NCBI GenBank assembly: GCA_033557835.1
Contig: JAWQRO010000200.1
Span: forward strand, 1-49,378
Length of the DNA: 49,378 bases
Direction: 5' to 3'
Origin: Helochares maculicollis
Taxonomy: Eukaryota > Arthropoda > Insecta > Coleoptera > Hydrophilidae
Shown in pieces: positions 32,901 to 43,089 of the stretch. The first letter of the stretch is position 1. The number at the start of each line of letters is the position of its first letter. The position numbers and the translations under genes are program-made. The notes below the pieces were generated by a model, which was not told the DNA's origin, did not search any database, and saw only the letters and a program-made list of their open reading frames with translations.

Positions 32901-35900
32901 TGGAAGATGAGAGCTTCGAACTTTAGGTGTCATAATCAGTCCACACGCCTTAGCTTAGTTTGCAGATTTATATTTTACCTTCTATTAATTCTTTATTTAA
33001 CAAAATAGTCTAATTTTTACTTTGTCAGACTTTTTAACAGCTTTTTAATTCTTTTCTTTTAAACTCTTTTTAATTGTAAAATCAAATATAACTTTTTTAT
33101 GTCATCATCATCATTATCATATCATCATATACAGCTATTTTGACCCATATTGCAAGGTGTAGTCTCTTGAGTTTTTCTATTTTTATTTTGGTGCGATAAT
33201 GCACAGACGTCCTCTGTTTGATATCTTAAGTCTTACAACCTCCAGAGGGGACATAACCGATATTTTTTAACATGAGCCTCCGGGTCTCGGTTTTTAATTG
33301 GTAGCAGTTTTGCCTCTAAAGATTCTTGGCATTCTCTGCCATCCTGAAGGGATCTTGGGCTCTACCATTTCCGAGTTCAGAACAGCCTACAGAGAATGAG
33401 GGCAGTTTTCATTTTGTATTTGTAATACTTAACGGATTTGAGACTTACAGTGCCAGGCTGTCTCAATGCGGGTTGGCGAGTACAGATTTTACCCTTTTGT
33501 AAGGTACTGATGGGATGTATACTGACGAGATGCTAGAAGTTGCCGTTTTTTTTTCCACCTAATTCTTTCTTTCTGTGGTGGGAATGGAACCCGGATCTAC
33601 TGCATGGAAGGTAAGGATGCCAACTTGGGTATATCATCATCATATACATCTATTTCGACCCATATTGCAGAGTGTAGCCCCTTTTTTCTATTAATTTTGT
33701 CTGTTTCTGATTTTTGTGCGATATTGCACAGATGTCCTCTGTTTGGTATCTTAGGTCTTACTACCTTTAGAGGGGATATTTTTGAATATTACATGAACAT
33801 TCGATTTGCAGTGACACACTTTTTATATAATTTTGTATCTCTCTTAGCTTTTTCCAAGTGTCGCATTTGTTTACTATTCTGAACCAAGTCTTTCCTGCGA
33901 TCTTTCCAATGTCAAGATCCCATCTGTCATTGGGAAGTTTTCTTGGTCGTTTGCTTCTCTGGAATACCATCCATTAGTCTTGTGGTGCATCTGTTGTCGG
34001 TTCTTCTTGTGATGTGCCCAGCCCATTGTTATTTAAGTGATTTTAGTCTGTAAATGAAGTAGGTCACTTTAGTTCTTTCTCTTATCCAGTCATTTCTTTT
34101 TTTGTCCTGTTTTGTTATTCCTAACATGACTCTTTCCAGACAGAAACATGTGATTATTGGAGGGTGCTAAGTATGGGGAGTATGGTGGATGTGACGGATA
34201 CTCCCAGTTAAGCTCCGCGAGTTTCTGATGAGTCTCCAAAGCAGTATGTGGCTTGGCATTACCATAAAGCAGTATGATGTCTTTTCCTTTAACATTTCAG
34301 GTCTCTTTTCTTGGGAGTGCTCTCTTTAAGTTATCTAACAGATGACAGTACCTCTCTGAATTCAGCTTTTCGTTAGGTTTCAAAAATTCAAAATGTATTT
34401 ATCCTTGATTATACCATATACCAAGGATTTTCCTGTTCAGGTTCAGACTGGGCTTAGAAGTAGGGTGGTCGAGTTTTACGGGTTCACAATATGCTATTCC
34501 CCTTATGATGTTTTCGATAGTAATCTACTTTTCATTCCCAGTTTACATCAAATCCAAAATGTGTTTGATTTTATTCAGCTAAAGTAGAATTGTGGCAACT
34601 ATCATCAGTATTCCCAAACCAATCCTACGTTTCAAATAGTCCGAAATGGATTGTTGAGCTGAATTACGTTTTTTGTCATTCTCTGATGCCGTCAAAAACA
34701 TGATCTGACAGTAATATCGTTGATCAAATATGATCGTCTCGAGCGTGGCTTATTAGAAAAGGAAACAGCATCTTCTTAAAATTTTCCAAACCATCTTTTG
34801 CATGTTTAATAAGAAACTATAGCTTCATCAAACACTATCAATAAATTCCTACAGCATTTATTCTTTGTTAGAATTCATACAAAATACAATCGTATAAATA
34901 ATATTTATCAGTAGTCATGGATACACTATCGAATCTTACTTAATACTACAATTAACCATCTTCGTTTCAATTAATTTTCTTGGTCAGTATTATTTCAGCG
35001 ATAAAAAAGAGAGTCAAATATGCATCACAAGAATATGTTTATGCATGTTGAAACTCAGTCTAACAGGAATAAACAGAACTTTAAAAATTTTCTACTTTCC
35101 TATTAAATGCAATTTTTTTAAATCTTTAAATATCTAAAGAGAGATCATATTTTCATTAAATAAATACACATAATAATGCATTGTAACGTGGGTGGCTCTC
35201 GGTTAAACAGATGTGGTCCTGTGCCTTTCTTGAAATACGCTAGGTTGACCTTATTTCATTTTGCATAGAATTTGTATTAGAACACTCACTTGGATTAGGC
35301 TCATGCACCCCTCTGGTATTTTTTGGGGAAGAAACTTCGTGATCACCCAACATGGGTAAGGTATAAAGCTAAGTGATGTCAAGTAAAGTTGAAGTTCAGT
35401 TCGAGTGACATTTGAATTGAGACTCTGAAGTCAGCGGTCACTCTAGTATATTTCTATAGTTTGTGAAGTTTCATCTCCAGATGCTAGAGCAATATGTCAA
35501 TATACGCAGATTTTCTGCGAATCCTACAGTTTTTAGTTGATTCTCAAACTCACATATAAAGTCATACATGTAAAGATCATACAAGATATGACATAAGAGC
35601 GTATTCTGGTTTAGGGTTTTTAAAAAAATCTTTTTTTTTTATGTGTTTAGAATAGACTTAAAAATATGAGCCTAAAAGAATTCTCTAAAATTATGATCTT
35701 ATTCAAATTAATAGCTGTTTTTGTGAGGCGCTGACGAAACCAGTCCGGCTGGTATGAATGAACAATAAACGGCAAACAAACTCTGGCTATCAAAGCAGAT
35801 CCCCCATTATGAAAACTCTTTAGTATTAAATAAATCCTTAGAAATTGACTATGGGCAAGGTTGTTGTAGCTTATTTCATAGGAATCTTTTATGTTTTGTT

Positions 35901-38122
35901 TGTGCAAAATTACAAATTGATAGCTCTATTTTAGTGGCAAAAACAATGGAAAACTAAGTGTATTATCAGGTACTTTCAGTGGTCCTACAGCTCCCAAAAG
36001 TTAAGATGAGTCTAAGAGTGTGTTACTATAGCTCTGTGCCAAGTTTCATCACTCTTCCGTAAATGGTCTAAGCTCTACCGCAAATAGTCCGAGCTTTACT
36101 GCCTTTACACATATACGTAGACGGCATGCTAAAAATGATCAAATTGGCCTCAGAAGCTTTTAAAATGTACAGATTATTGAATTTTTGACGTCGATTTTTT
36201 CCATGATTGCAATACTATAATTTGTACAGTACAAATGAACGTAAAAACGAGTGTTATAAGTTGTAGATTTGCGATCGAATTAAATTTTATTTGCATTTCA
36301 GGACTTATTTTACATATAATAATCACAAACACCAATTTTAAGGTGCTACATTTTATTGGATTTATTGTCTAAGGTGTGAGACAAATTATAACTAAGTCGC
36401 TCTATTTAACCAAGTACTTTCCTTAGAAAATGATAAAAGGTCTAAGTTTACTCATGCCTAGGAGTATAAGAATGCATATTTCATACGTTTATATTACTAA
36501 CGTTCGCAACTGAACTTGAGATAGCATTATTTGAAAAAAAGTAATGCCTCCTAATTTATAGTTCTGTTGTTTACTAATAATGGCCGTTTTTGTAAGGAAA
36601 TGCAAGTAGACATCTGAATTAGAGGTGTCATGCATTTTTTGTCTACCACTAAGAGGAAGACCAAAGTCTGGATTGTAATTTTTTTCATGCAACAAAACCA
36701 GTTGCCACTAGCTACTACATAATGCATTAATTATCTGAGCCTTTAAAACAGATACTGAGATATCCAAAAGGAAACCAGTTATTTGGTTGTAGAAAGTTTA
36801 CATCCCTTGATGTTTAATGACAAAAACTTGCTTTAATTAACAAAATGCATTGATACTAAACAATTTTGTGAACAATTGCGACAAAGGCAATTAATTCATA
36901 TCTCTTTGCAGGACATTAAAATTATAATAGTGTTTATTTATAGAGAGAAAATTAATAAAAAAGAGAGAATTTGTTTGGTATTATTTAAACATGATAAGTA
37001 TACAAAACCACAAACCAGCCGTAAAAACCTTCAACTCTTGATAGTATGCTAATAAAGGCATACAGAATACAAATGGTAGAGATGAAATTCAATTCGATTT
37101 GAGGCTACTCTTAATATGATAAGGTTAAATTGGTGCATGCTTATGTTTTCTAAGGGGATTTAGCTCAACGAATTCGCAAATTTTCATAAATAAATAATAA
37201 GGATTGTGCAATACGAGCCATCTGCTTCGTTTTTAAAATAAGCGGCGACACTTACAATTCCATTACTAAGTAGACTTTAGATTTATCTTCATATGTTTCC
37301 AATAATTGCACGATATTAGGATGTGTGAGTCTGTAAATATTTAATGGTGATAATTATAGGTGCGGTTTGAGTTCGGTGATAATTGCAGGCAAATTACTCG
37401 AATTCTTCCCACTTACTTATCAAAATTGACAAAAATTTGTTTTCATGCCTACTTTAATGAGGTTGTTGTTACTACGCTTAAAGAGGTGCAATTATCACTA
37501 GTTATGTTAATTTTAATTACGCTCACGCCTGATTACAATAAGTCGTTCCATAAACAATAAACTACTTGACTAGCTCTGCACGGTCTTTCAAATTTAATCA
37601 AAATTGATACAAATATGTTTTGTAAACTATTAATACAAATTTTGTTATCTAAATAAATTATTATGCAACGGTCTGCTTGTGAAACGATAAAATTTTTAGA
37701 CAGGCCTACTCCTCGGCTGCAAGATGAGCAACCCCTTTAAATGTTTACACAATATGGTCACGAAAGTGCGACAAGAAGGGTCTATATGGAAGGAAAGTAC
37801 TCACCTCCTAAGAACCTTGATTTCATTTTCTAAAGAATCTTCTTTTCCCTTCAGAGCCTTCTTGTCTATAATTTTGACGGCGTACATAAGCCCAGGTTTT
37901 TCCTTGCACTCGGCCAACCTGACCACGGAGAAGGCTCCCCTAGATCAGACCAGATAAAATTGGAGGTTAGAAATGCAGAGATAAACGCGAAGAGAATATG
38001 ATGACTTACGTGCCAAGCAGCTCCTTGAGGATGTACTTATCCTCAACGGAAGGTTGTTTTTCGGAATCTTTCCCATCTTTTTTCGCCTTCTTCTCGGAAT
38101 CTTTTTTTCCAAATAGTGGCAT
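29799..38122 (-). CDS. CaMKI: calcium/calmodulin-dependent protein kinase type I (whole gene)
   Basis: Seven constitutive coding exons join in phase into 364 residues, near the 370 of mammalian CAMK1. The product is a cytoplasmic or nuclear Ser/Thr kinase switched on by Ca2+/calmodulin and by CaMKK phosphorylation. Visible are the glycine loop LGTGAFSVV (36-44), ATP-site Lys60 in MYAVKII, HRDLKPEN with catalytic Asp152, DFG at 173-175, activation-loop Thr187 in MATACGTPGYV, APE at 196-198, and the autoinhibitory/calmodulin-binding stretch SEQLKKNFAKSRWKQAYHAT (from about 301) with anchor Trp313. The start is certain: an in-frame TAG lies three codons upstream of the ATG (38129-38131), and the context is CAAAAAATGC. 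All catalytic residues are intact. Intron 3 (5.5 kb) is loaded with mobile-element relics; the others are 62-1,007 bases. Confidence 0.97.
30696..30734 (-). CDS. CaMKI: candidate 39-nt cassette exon of CaMKI
   Basis: Exactly 39 bases between a strong acceptor (GTTTTTCCCTCTAG) and a strong donor (AAG|GTAAGA). It is in phase 0 like both neighbours and has no stop. It would encode KNILTVFKKDGFK between Lys314 and Gln315, one residue after the calmodulin anchor Trp313. A shorter 15-nt form, from the weaker acceptor GGTTTTTAAG, would encode KDGFK. No transcript evidence is available. Confidence 0.55.
30959..31046 (-). CDS. CaMKI: CaMKI coding exon 6
   Basis: 88 bases: one base finishing Trp285, then residues 286-314 ending KKNFAKSRWK. 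Bounded by TTTTTCAG and AAG|GTAGGT. It encodes the autoinhibitory segment. Confidence 0.94.
31153..31420 (-). CDS. CaMKI: CaMKI coding exon 5
   Basis: 268 bases: residues 197-284 with split codons at both ends, bounded by TTGTTCTAG and TTG|GTAAGT. It encodes the kinase C-lobe, from PEVLAQKPYGKAVDVWSIGV to CRQALAHP. Confidence 0.96.
31483..31745 (-). CDS. CaMKI: CaMKI coding exon 4
   Basis: 263 bases: residues 109-195 with split codons at both ends, bounded by CAATTTAG and TCG|GTATGT. It encodes VTGGELFDRIVEKG, HRDLKPENLLYY, SDFGLSK and ACGTPGYV. Confidence 0.96.
32515..32895 (+). pseudogene. LTR-retrotransposon gag relic
   Basis: A plus-strand frame with stops reads GKASDMLSPRDRPLNWPQIK then NAITEHFLDSRNLKQLIVKF. 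The pattern GKA..L......W..IK..L...F.D.R....L is typical of the capsid part of gypsy-type gag. No protease, RT or LTRs are nearby. It is oriented against the host gene. Confidence 0.55.
33100..33615 (-). mobile_element. tRNA-like SINE with LINE-type 3' tail
   Basis: Minus strand. The head at about 33615-33545 carries GGGTTCCATTCCCACCAC, close to an RNA polymerase III B box (GGTTCGANTCC); the A box is not clear. The body runs to about 33265. The last 160 bases (33262-33102), ending in an ATGATGATG-type microsatellite, match the 3' tail of the adjacent LINE relic (33785-33625). Head, body, shared tail and microsatellite end are the standard layout of a SINE parasitising a LINE. Confidence 0.6.
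33625..34080 (-). pseudogene. non-LTR retrotransposon 3' end (C-terminus and 3' tail)
   Basis: Minus strand frames read QWAGHITRRTDNR, MDGIPEKQ, RPRKLPNDRWDLDIGKIAGK then TWFRIVNKCDTWKKLRE. This is the WAGHI, GRPxxRW and W....R..W..L. tail of non-LTR polyproteins. It is followed by a 3' tail (33785-33625) ending in ATGATGATG. It is truncated at its 5' side, where a mariner relic adjoins. Confidence 0.75.
34085..34500 (-). pseudogene. mariner transposase relic with lost catalytic Asp residues
   Basis: Minus strand: KILGIWYNQG, FEFLKPNEKLNSERYCHLLD, LLYGNAKPHTALETHQKLAE, then HPPYSPYLAPSNNHMF. Alignment to the mariner frame is clear and the 34-residue spacing is kept, but HDN reads YGN and PSDY reads PSNN. 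Two catalytic positions are therefore changed. A stop interrupts the frame near 34310. Confidence 0.8.
35905..36235 (+). repeat. dispersed repeat B, copy 3
   Basis: TTGATAGCTCTATTTTAGTG, CAGGTACTTTCAGTGGTCCT, GGCATGCTAAAAATGATCAA and TTGACGTCGATTTTTTCC match the repeat B series in order. It is diverged, and it lies in CaMKI intron 3. Confidence 0.65.
37256..37330 (-). CDS. CaMKI: CaMKI coding exon 3
   Basis: 75 bases: residues 84-107 with split codons, bounded by ATATTTACAG and AATT|GTAAGT. It encodes LTHPNIVQLLETYEDKSKVY then LVME (kinase N-lobe, hinge). Confidence 0.94.
37805..37939 (-). CDS. CaMKI: CaMKI coding exon 2
   Basis: 135 bases: residues 39-82 with split codons, bounded by TGATCTAG and AG|GTGAGT. 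It encodes GAFSVVRLAE, the ATP-site MYAVKII and LENEIKVLR. Confidence 0.95.
38010..38122 (-). CDS. CaMKI: CaMKI coding exon 1
   Basis: 113 bases: residues 1-37 plus two bases of Thr38, donor AC|GTAAGT. Lys-rich start MPLFGKKDSEKKAKKDGKDS, then YILKELLG. An in-frame TAG three codons upstream fixes the start. Confidence 0.96.
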
Positions 38123-38520
38123 TTTTTGCTATTTTCCTATGTTCTACCTTATTTTAGTCGCCGACGCCTCCCCAATACATAAATATTGCGTTATATTAAC
38201 TCGAAACGGCAAGAACCATAACAAAACAGGTTTACACAATGTTTTAAGCACTTCGTTATTTCGTTTATTCGAAAATAAGCAATCTGTATCTGCACGATAA
38301 CTACTGTAGAACGGCTGCCTTGCTTGTCTTGCTTGTCGTCTGTTACACAGCCTGGCTGTCGAGCAACAGCGCCACCGCAGAAGGTACACAAATGTTAGAA
38401 ACACTAACGCAGCGCACGGCTATCTCAATGTCGTCAAAAGTGAACTTTGCCAGTGGCGTCGCGAGCGCGACGCTTTCTTTTATACGACATTTTCATTAGG
38501 AAAATCAGGAGAGGGGCGAT
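38123..38520 (-). promoter_or_regulatory. probable CaMKI 5' UTR and promoter
   Basis: GC-richer patches upstream of the start (38310-38380 and 38440-38475, GGCGTCGCGAGCGCGACGCT) fit a leader and promoter. No transcription start or TATA element can be placed with confidence. Confidence 0.4.
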
Positions 38521-39640
38521 AATTCCACGATAATTCCACTAAAATTGCTCTAATTTTACGTAACTTATTTTTTTACCGTTTAAGCCGATTCGGGTTTAGA
38601 ATACTTACTTAAACAATCGTCGATCAGTGATAAATTCTCTCTGTTTACATTTAGTGTGTCATTGTTTAAAGTAAGTTTCTCTCTAGTCGGAATGTTTAAG
38701 TGACGTTACTCCAAAATGCGACTTACTATAATGTACTATAGTTTGTCTTGCATTGGAAGCGCGAGACGTTAGAGATATACCTGTCGGTGACAGCAAAACC
38801 AAAGTATCGCCAATATTTTTGAGAGGTAGAAAACGCATGTACTTATTTAATGCGTTTAAATGGCAAGGCCGAGGAAATATATTTTCGAAATAGCGAGAAA
38901 ATATAGAATATAGGGTATTTACTACCCATTGTTTAGGTTTCTAAGTCAAAATTGCTCCACGATTGAAACAATCTTAATATCTTGCTATCATAGGCACGCA
39001 TATCACCACCCAGAAACTGGGATTAAGAAAATACCATATTAATCGGAACCAAAACATTTTTTGATTACGATTCCTTTGTTTCTAAACTTTTTTGTTTTCG
39101 TTTTTATCAGTCATAATGAAATAAAATAATGGGTAATGCTGGCCGTGTTTGTATTGCTTTTCAGGAGGTAAACTTCTAATAATCGCAAAGGTCTTAATTG
39201 TGTCTTCAGGATATCCGAAACTTCACCCTCTGCTAATTAATAAAAGTGTCAAATCTCTAGCATCCGCAAATGGCACGTTATATTACGTTTTTTGAATTGC
39301 ACTTATTTTCAACTTAAATGATGCAACTTAATAGTTTTACACCTAATCTCTTAAAAGATTGAGAGAGGTTGAAGAAAAAATATGTAGTCTTCGCTAACAA
39401 AGAGCGCCAGGGCCCCTCTAGACTCCACGAATAACTTGTTACATTTTACTTTCTTGACACCGCTGACACTTATTTCTCATTTAAAGGCACAAAAAAAGCA
39501 CCGAATCTTAAGCAGACAAAATGCAAAAGAAACTAACATTGTTACGATTTTCTGAGATTCCTTATAAATTGAGCTCATTTTCTATTTATTTATTTGTGAT
39601 ACTGACTATTTACGATATTTGCAAATGTACAATTACTTAT
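38521..39640. other. intergenic, nothing recognised
   Basis: AT-rich. The short frames here have no motif that I know. Confidence 0.4.
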
Positions 39641-39905
39641 CTCTGTGATCCTTCACGTCACCTAACTAACAGCCTTCCTTGCCAGGGAGCTAAACTGACT
39701 CAGCCTTGCTGTCTTCCTCGGGCAGCTTATACATGGAGGATTTCACGACCCTTACAATGAATTCCTTGCACTGGCCTTAGTTATAGTATGCTGGATCTGC
39801 CCATATGTTCCAATGACCCTCGCAATTCCTCGAACTGGGGTGTTAACGACGGTATGACCCTCGCAATGACTCCCACCAACGGGTTGTGTGCTGTAGTACG
39901 TTAAC
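39640..39905 (+). repeat. repeat with GACCCTCGCAAT motifs, copy X
   Basis: Shares with 45930-46200 the words TTGCTGTCTTCC, CACGACCC, ATGACCCTCGCA, ATTCCTCGAAC and an ACGACGGT-like block. The motif GACCCT(C/T)(G/A)CAAT recurs three times in this copy. It could be an LTR or a non-autonomous element; unassigned. Confidence 0.6.
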
Positions 39906-39939
39906 TGGTAAACATCAGTACTGGTGACAACAAATGCTA

Positions 39940-41100
39940 TTTACTTTTCGATATTAAAAGAATATATTATAGATACATCCGTTAAAACACAAAGCTCCAT
40001 CGTAGAATCGATGGCCAACACTGCCTTCAGCTTTAGATTGATCGTTTCGATCTAGCTTAAGATACTTTCTGTGTGTCTGGTTGTTCCCGGCCTTGTAGGA
40101 TATGCCGTAGGGAGCACTTGCCTGCACAGCTTCCCCACCCACCATAATTGGCATACCTCCTGGTATTCCTTGGCCACCTGGCAGTGACAATAGCGGGAAG
40201 CATTATTCCTCATGCAGCTCGTGGTTACGAAGAAGAATCAATTTATTGTCCCTCGGGATCTCATTGCTTGCCCTGCTGTGTTGGATATATAACAGAAGAC
40301 TATAGTCTCAAATCCAGTGCCTTGGAAAAGCTCCTCAATCTTTCCCCTCACTATCTTCCAATCCAGGCGATTCAATCCAATGCCCAACTTACAAATTACA
40401 AGGCGTTTACACTCTTGCGCAACCTCACAATCTTTCCAAGTCGCAAAAGATTTCCACAGAGAGTAGTCACTGAGCTATGGAAGCGTCAGTTTTTGGTGAT
40501 CAGATAGTAGAGCTTTTACCACTGGGCGTCCAATTGCAACACCCTGGTGTTCCTAGTAGTGTGTTATCGTAACTCTTCTACACGACCGTATCGCCTCCGA
40601 CATTCTCCTGCGACATTTTCGAAAACACGAGGTGTACATGGTGATGTTGGCTCCTGTTTTGCGTTCAGCTTTTTCGATCTTTAAAGTGCCGCAGAATTTC
40701 GAAATTGAACGATTGTGCAAACTGACAGTATTACTTACTGTCCCTTTGATATTAGGACATTTCTTGTCAGTTCTCTAAAGCCAAGTAAGATTGATTGAAC
40801 AATTTACAAGGATTTCAATCCCAACCAAAAGAAACAAATATAGAATCTTGTTGGACTGTTAACAAAAAACAATAATATTGTTATTTTTCTATCAACACAG
40901 AACAAACAAAATACGATAACATTTTTTACTATACCAATACACTGCTCCGGGATCCTGAGTTAATCATCCTTAGATCCTTCACATGCCAGTTGGTTCTAAG
41001 AGCCTCATTGTCCATTTGTTTCCTCTGCAATTCGTCCTACCATTACGAGTGCTCGATATTTGAGGATTGATACAAGATTGAAAAAGATCGTTGGCATTGT
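39940..41100. other. unassigned region with frames on both strands
   Basis: 39954-40190 (minus) reads LPGGQGIPGGMPIMVGGEAV then QASAPYGISYKAGNNQTH. 40148-40507 is open for 119 codons on plus, while its minus strand reads CEVAQECKRLVICKLGIGLN with stops elsewhere. The composition is less AT-rich than usual here. I recognise none of these; a decayed mobile-element polyprotein is the simplest guess. Confidence 0.25.
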
Positions 41101-41104
41101 TAGG

Positions 41105-41860
41105 ATTGTTTGGGCACCTCATTGAAGCCACCAAAAGGTAGTATTGGTACTAAGGATGTGTTATTGGAGTTCAAAGCTCCTCGCAGAGAGCTGGATGATG
41201 TAGATGAGCTCAGGAACGCCATAGCTAAGATGAAGAGCTCCACGCACTATTTCTCGCAAAAGCATCACTATATGCTTATCGAAATCAAGAGTTTAAATGG
41301 CCAGATCAAGGGCTGTAAACGGGAGTTTGCATCGACGATTCATCGACAGAAAAGCATACTCTTTTCAATGTAGTCCAGTGTCCCGATCATTGAGCAGTAC
41401 TAAAGATATCACAATGTTGAGATAAATGGTGTTGCCGATTTTCCAGAAGGGAACTATAAAGGAACTGCTGCTCAAGTGGCAAAGGAATTTAAGATAAACT
41501 TTACTAAATATGATATTGATGTTGCACACAGGGTTTCCCTGAGGAATGGTGGCAAGAACTATGCTACTCAAGTGGCAAAGGAACTAAGATAAACTTTACC
41601 AAATATGATATTGATGTTGCACACAGGGTTTCCCTGAGGAAAGGTGGCCAGAATTATGCTGCTCAAGAGACAAAGGAACTTGAGATAAACTTTACTAAAT
41701 ATGATATTGATGTTGCAAATATAGTTTCCATGAGGAACGGTGGCAAGAACATTATCGCCCGCTTCATGAGACGGGAAACGAAGGACGTGTTGGCCAGATG
41801 CAGGAAACTGTTGGTCCTCAACCATAATATTCCAAGAATGCAACATGTATGTGGGTGATC
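41105..41860 (+). pseudogene. non-LTR retrotransposon ORF1 with coiled coil and triplicated segment
   Basis: Plus strand, from about 41110: an alpha-helical stretch (ELDDVDELRNAIAKMKSSTH, SLNGQIKGCKRE), then after frame changes EINGVADFPEG, AAQVAKEFKINFTKYDIDVA, HRVSLRNGGKN, IIARFMRRETKDVLARCRK and LLVLNHNIPRMQHV. The DIDVAHRV and I-RF-RR-TKD pattern is that of the RNA-binding ORF1 of insect LINEs related to the baculovirus FP-like domain. The AQVAKE..NGGKN block occurs three times (starts 41471, 41567, 41662). Stops and frameshifts show it is dead. Confidence 0.7.
41471..41757 (+). repeat. three tandem copies of a 95-96-bp coding unit
   Basis: Each unit starts CTCAAG and contains AAGATAAACTTTAC(T/C)AAATA or GAGATAAACTTTACTAAATA, then TGATATTGATGTTGCA. 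Starts are at 41471, 41567 and 41662. The first unit is 96 bases (32 codons); the second is 95 and shifts the frame. Confidence 0.9.
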
Positions 41861-42129
41861 AAATTATCCTCTTTAGACTAGAATTTATTGAGAACTGACA
41901 AGCAACGTGCAAGAGAATATACATTTGTGTGATCCGCAAACTCGGAGATGTTTGTACCCTGGGAAGAAGAATCTCCTGTAATTACGATTATTACTGAAAG
42001 TGATCTAGATTTAAAATTATCGCATAAGCAGCTGTTTTTTCTTGCGTGCGTATTTACGTTTTTTCTGTAACATAGCTCTGTTATTTTTATGTTGGAAGAA
42101 TTATTTGATGATCTGGGTGAAAATGATCT

Positions 42130-42775
42130 TTGTATAGAATGTGTGGATGATTCATTTTCTATTATTATTTAACTCTATTGTATCCAAATTCTCTACTGGC
42201 TGCGGATCCAGCTTTCGTGTATTCTGTTTGAATATTAGAGGAATACTTGTGCATCTCAACGAATTAGTGGTATTTTATCCGTTTATATATTATATGTTTG
42301 ACATAATTGTCTTAACTGAAACAAGAGTGGGGGCCGAACTTTTGGATTTTGTGACTGCACCGAAATATACATCATACTATAACAGGAACTTATTTAATAA
42401 AAATGTCGATGTTATTGTTTTGGTTAAGGAATGAGCTTGTAGGTATATTATGGTGAGTGATCTCAGCTACGGCGATTTTAGGTTTATTAGGGTGGTCATT
42501 AATTGTGACTGTAAAAGTGTTTGGGTAACCGGTGTCTGCAGGTCTCCTCAATATGATACAGAGACTTTTGTTTCGAAATATATATTAATAATGAATGCTC
42601 TCTATTGAATGAGGTTTCATTTTTTATATCGGTTTGTGATTGTGGGGGATGGCAGTGCTTCAGTTTCGATGCTGCTTTGCTTTCTTGCTGAGTATCTTGA
42701 ACTCAAAGAACCAACGCTTTCGCGTATTTCCTGCTCGCAGCACTGTGTATCTTCTGTCTGATTATTTCTTCCAGG
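42130..42775 (+). pseudogene. non-LTR retrotransposon endonuclease domain relic
   Basis: Plus strand: FCLNIRGILVHLNELVVF then DIIVLTETRV (42210-42330), the N-terminal ...LNIRSI..NF.EL....DIIVLTETW signature of APE-type endonucleases. After a frame change come VSDLSYGDFRFIRVVINCD and VWVTGVCRSPQYDTETF (42450-42580), and then LLCFLAEYLELKEPTLSRI (about 42670-42725). It is probably the same element as the ORF1 just upstream. No RT follows; the copy is cut off at about 42775. Confidence 0.75.
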
Positions 42776-42784
42776 GGCTATTAG

Positions 42785-43000
42785 CTGTAGAATTTTTTTG
42801 ACATCACTTTACCCACATGACATCTCACATGTCTATTTTCCATGATGGTGTTACGCATATCATCAATGATTTTTGGTGTGATTGAGGTTTTTGGTGGATC
42901 TGTCCTGGTGTCGTCACTAAGACTAGTCTGCTCGTTTGAATTTGCCATACCACCGAGAAATTGTTGACTGATGTGATGTTTTACTGACAAAAAAGGAATC
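42785..43000 (-). pseudogene. mariner transposase N-terminal relic
   Basis: Minus strand: TSLSDDTRTDPPKTSITPKI then IDDMRNTIMENRHVRCHV. This matches the linker and second helix-turn-helix region of mariner transposases (RTSL.DE.R.GRP...., I..MR..I...RHV). It abuts the endonuclease relic. Confidence 0.65.
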
Positions 43001-43089
43001 CAACATTCTTATTGAGATAATTTTCTTCAAAACTTGCAAAAAAATTATCACTCCAAAATATTCTCGATTTACTTATATATTTCATGGAA

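Larger units (their letters stand above)
31746..37255 (-). other. CaMKI intron 3, a sink for mobile elements
   Basis: A 5,510-base intron, far longer than the gene's other introns. It contains an LTR gag relic (32515-32895, +), a SINE (33100-33615, -), a LINE 3' end (33625-34080, -), a mariner relic (34085-34500, -) and repeat B (35905-36235, +). The rest is AT-rich with nothing recognised. Confidence 0.8.

Noticed and set aside
37724..38404. Frames on both strands over CaMKI exons 1-2 and upstream
   Set aside because: Antisense or out-of-frame shadows of the kinase exons and 5' UTR.
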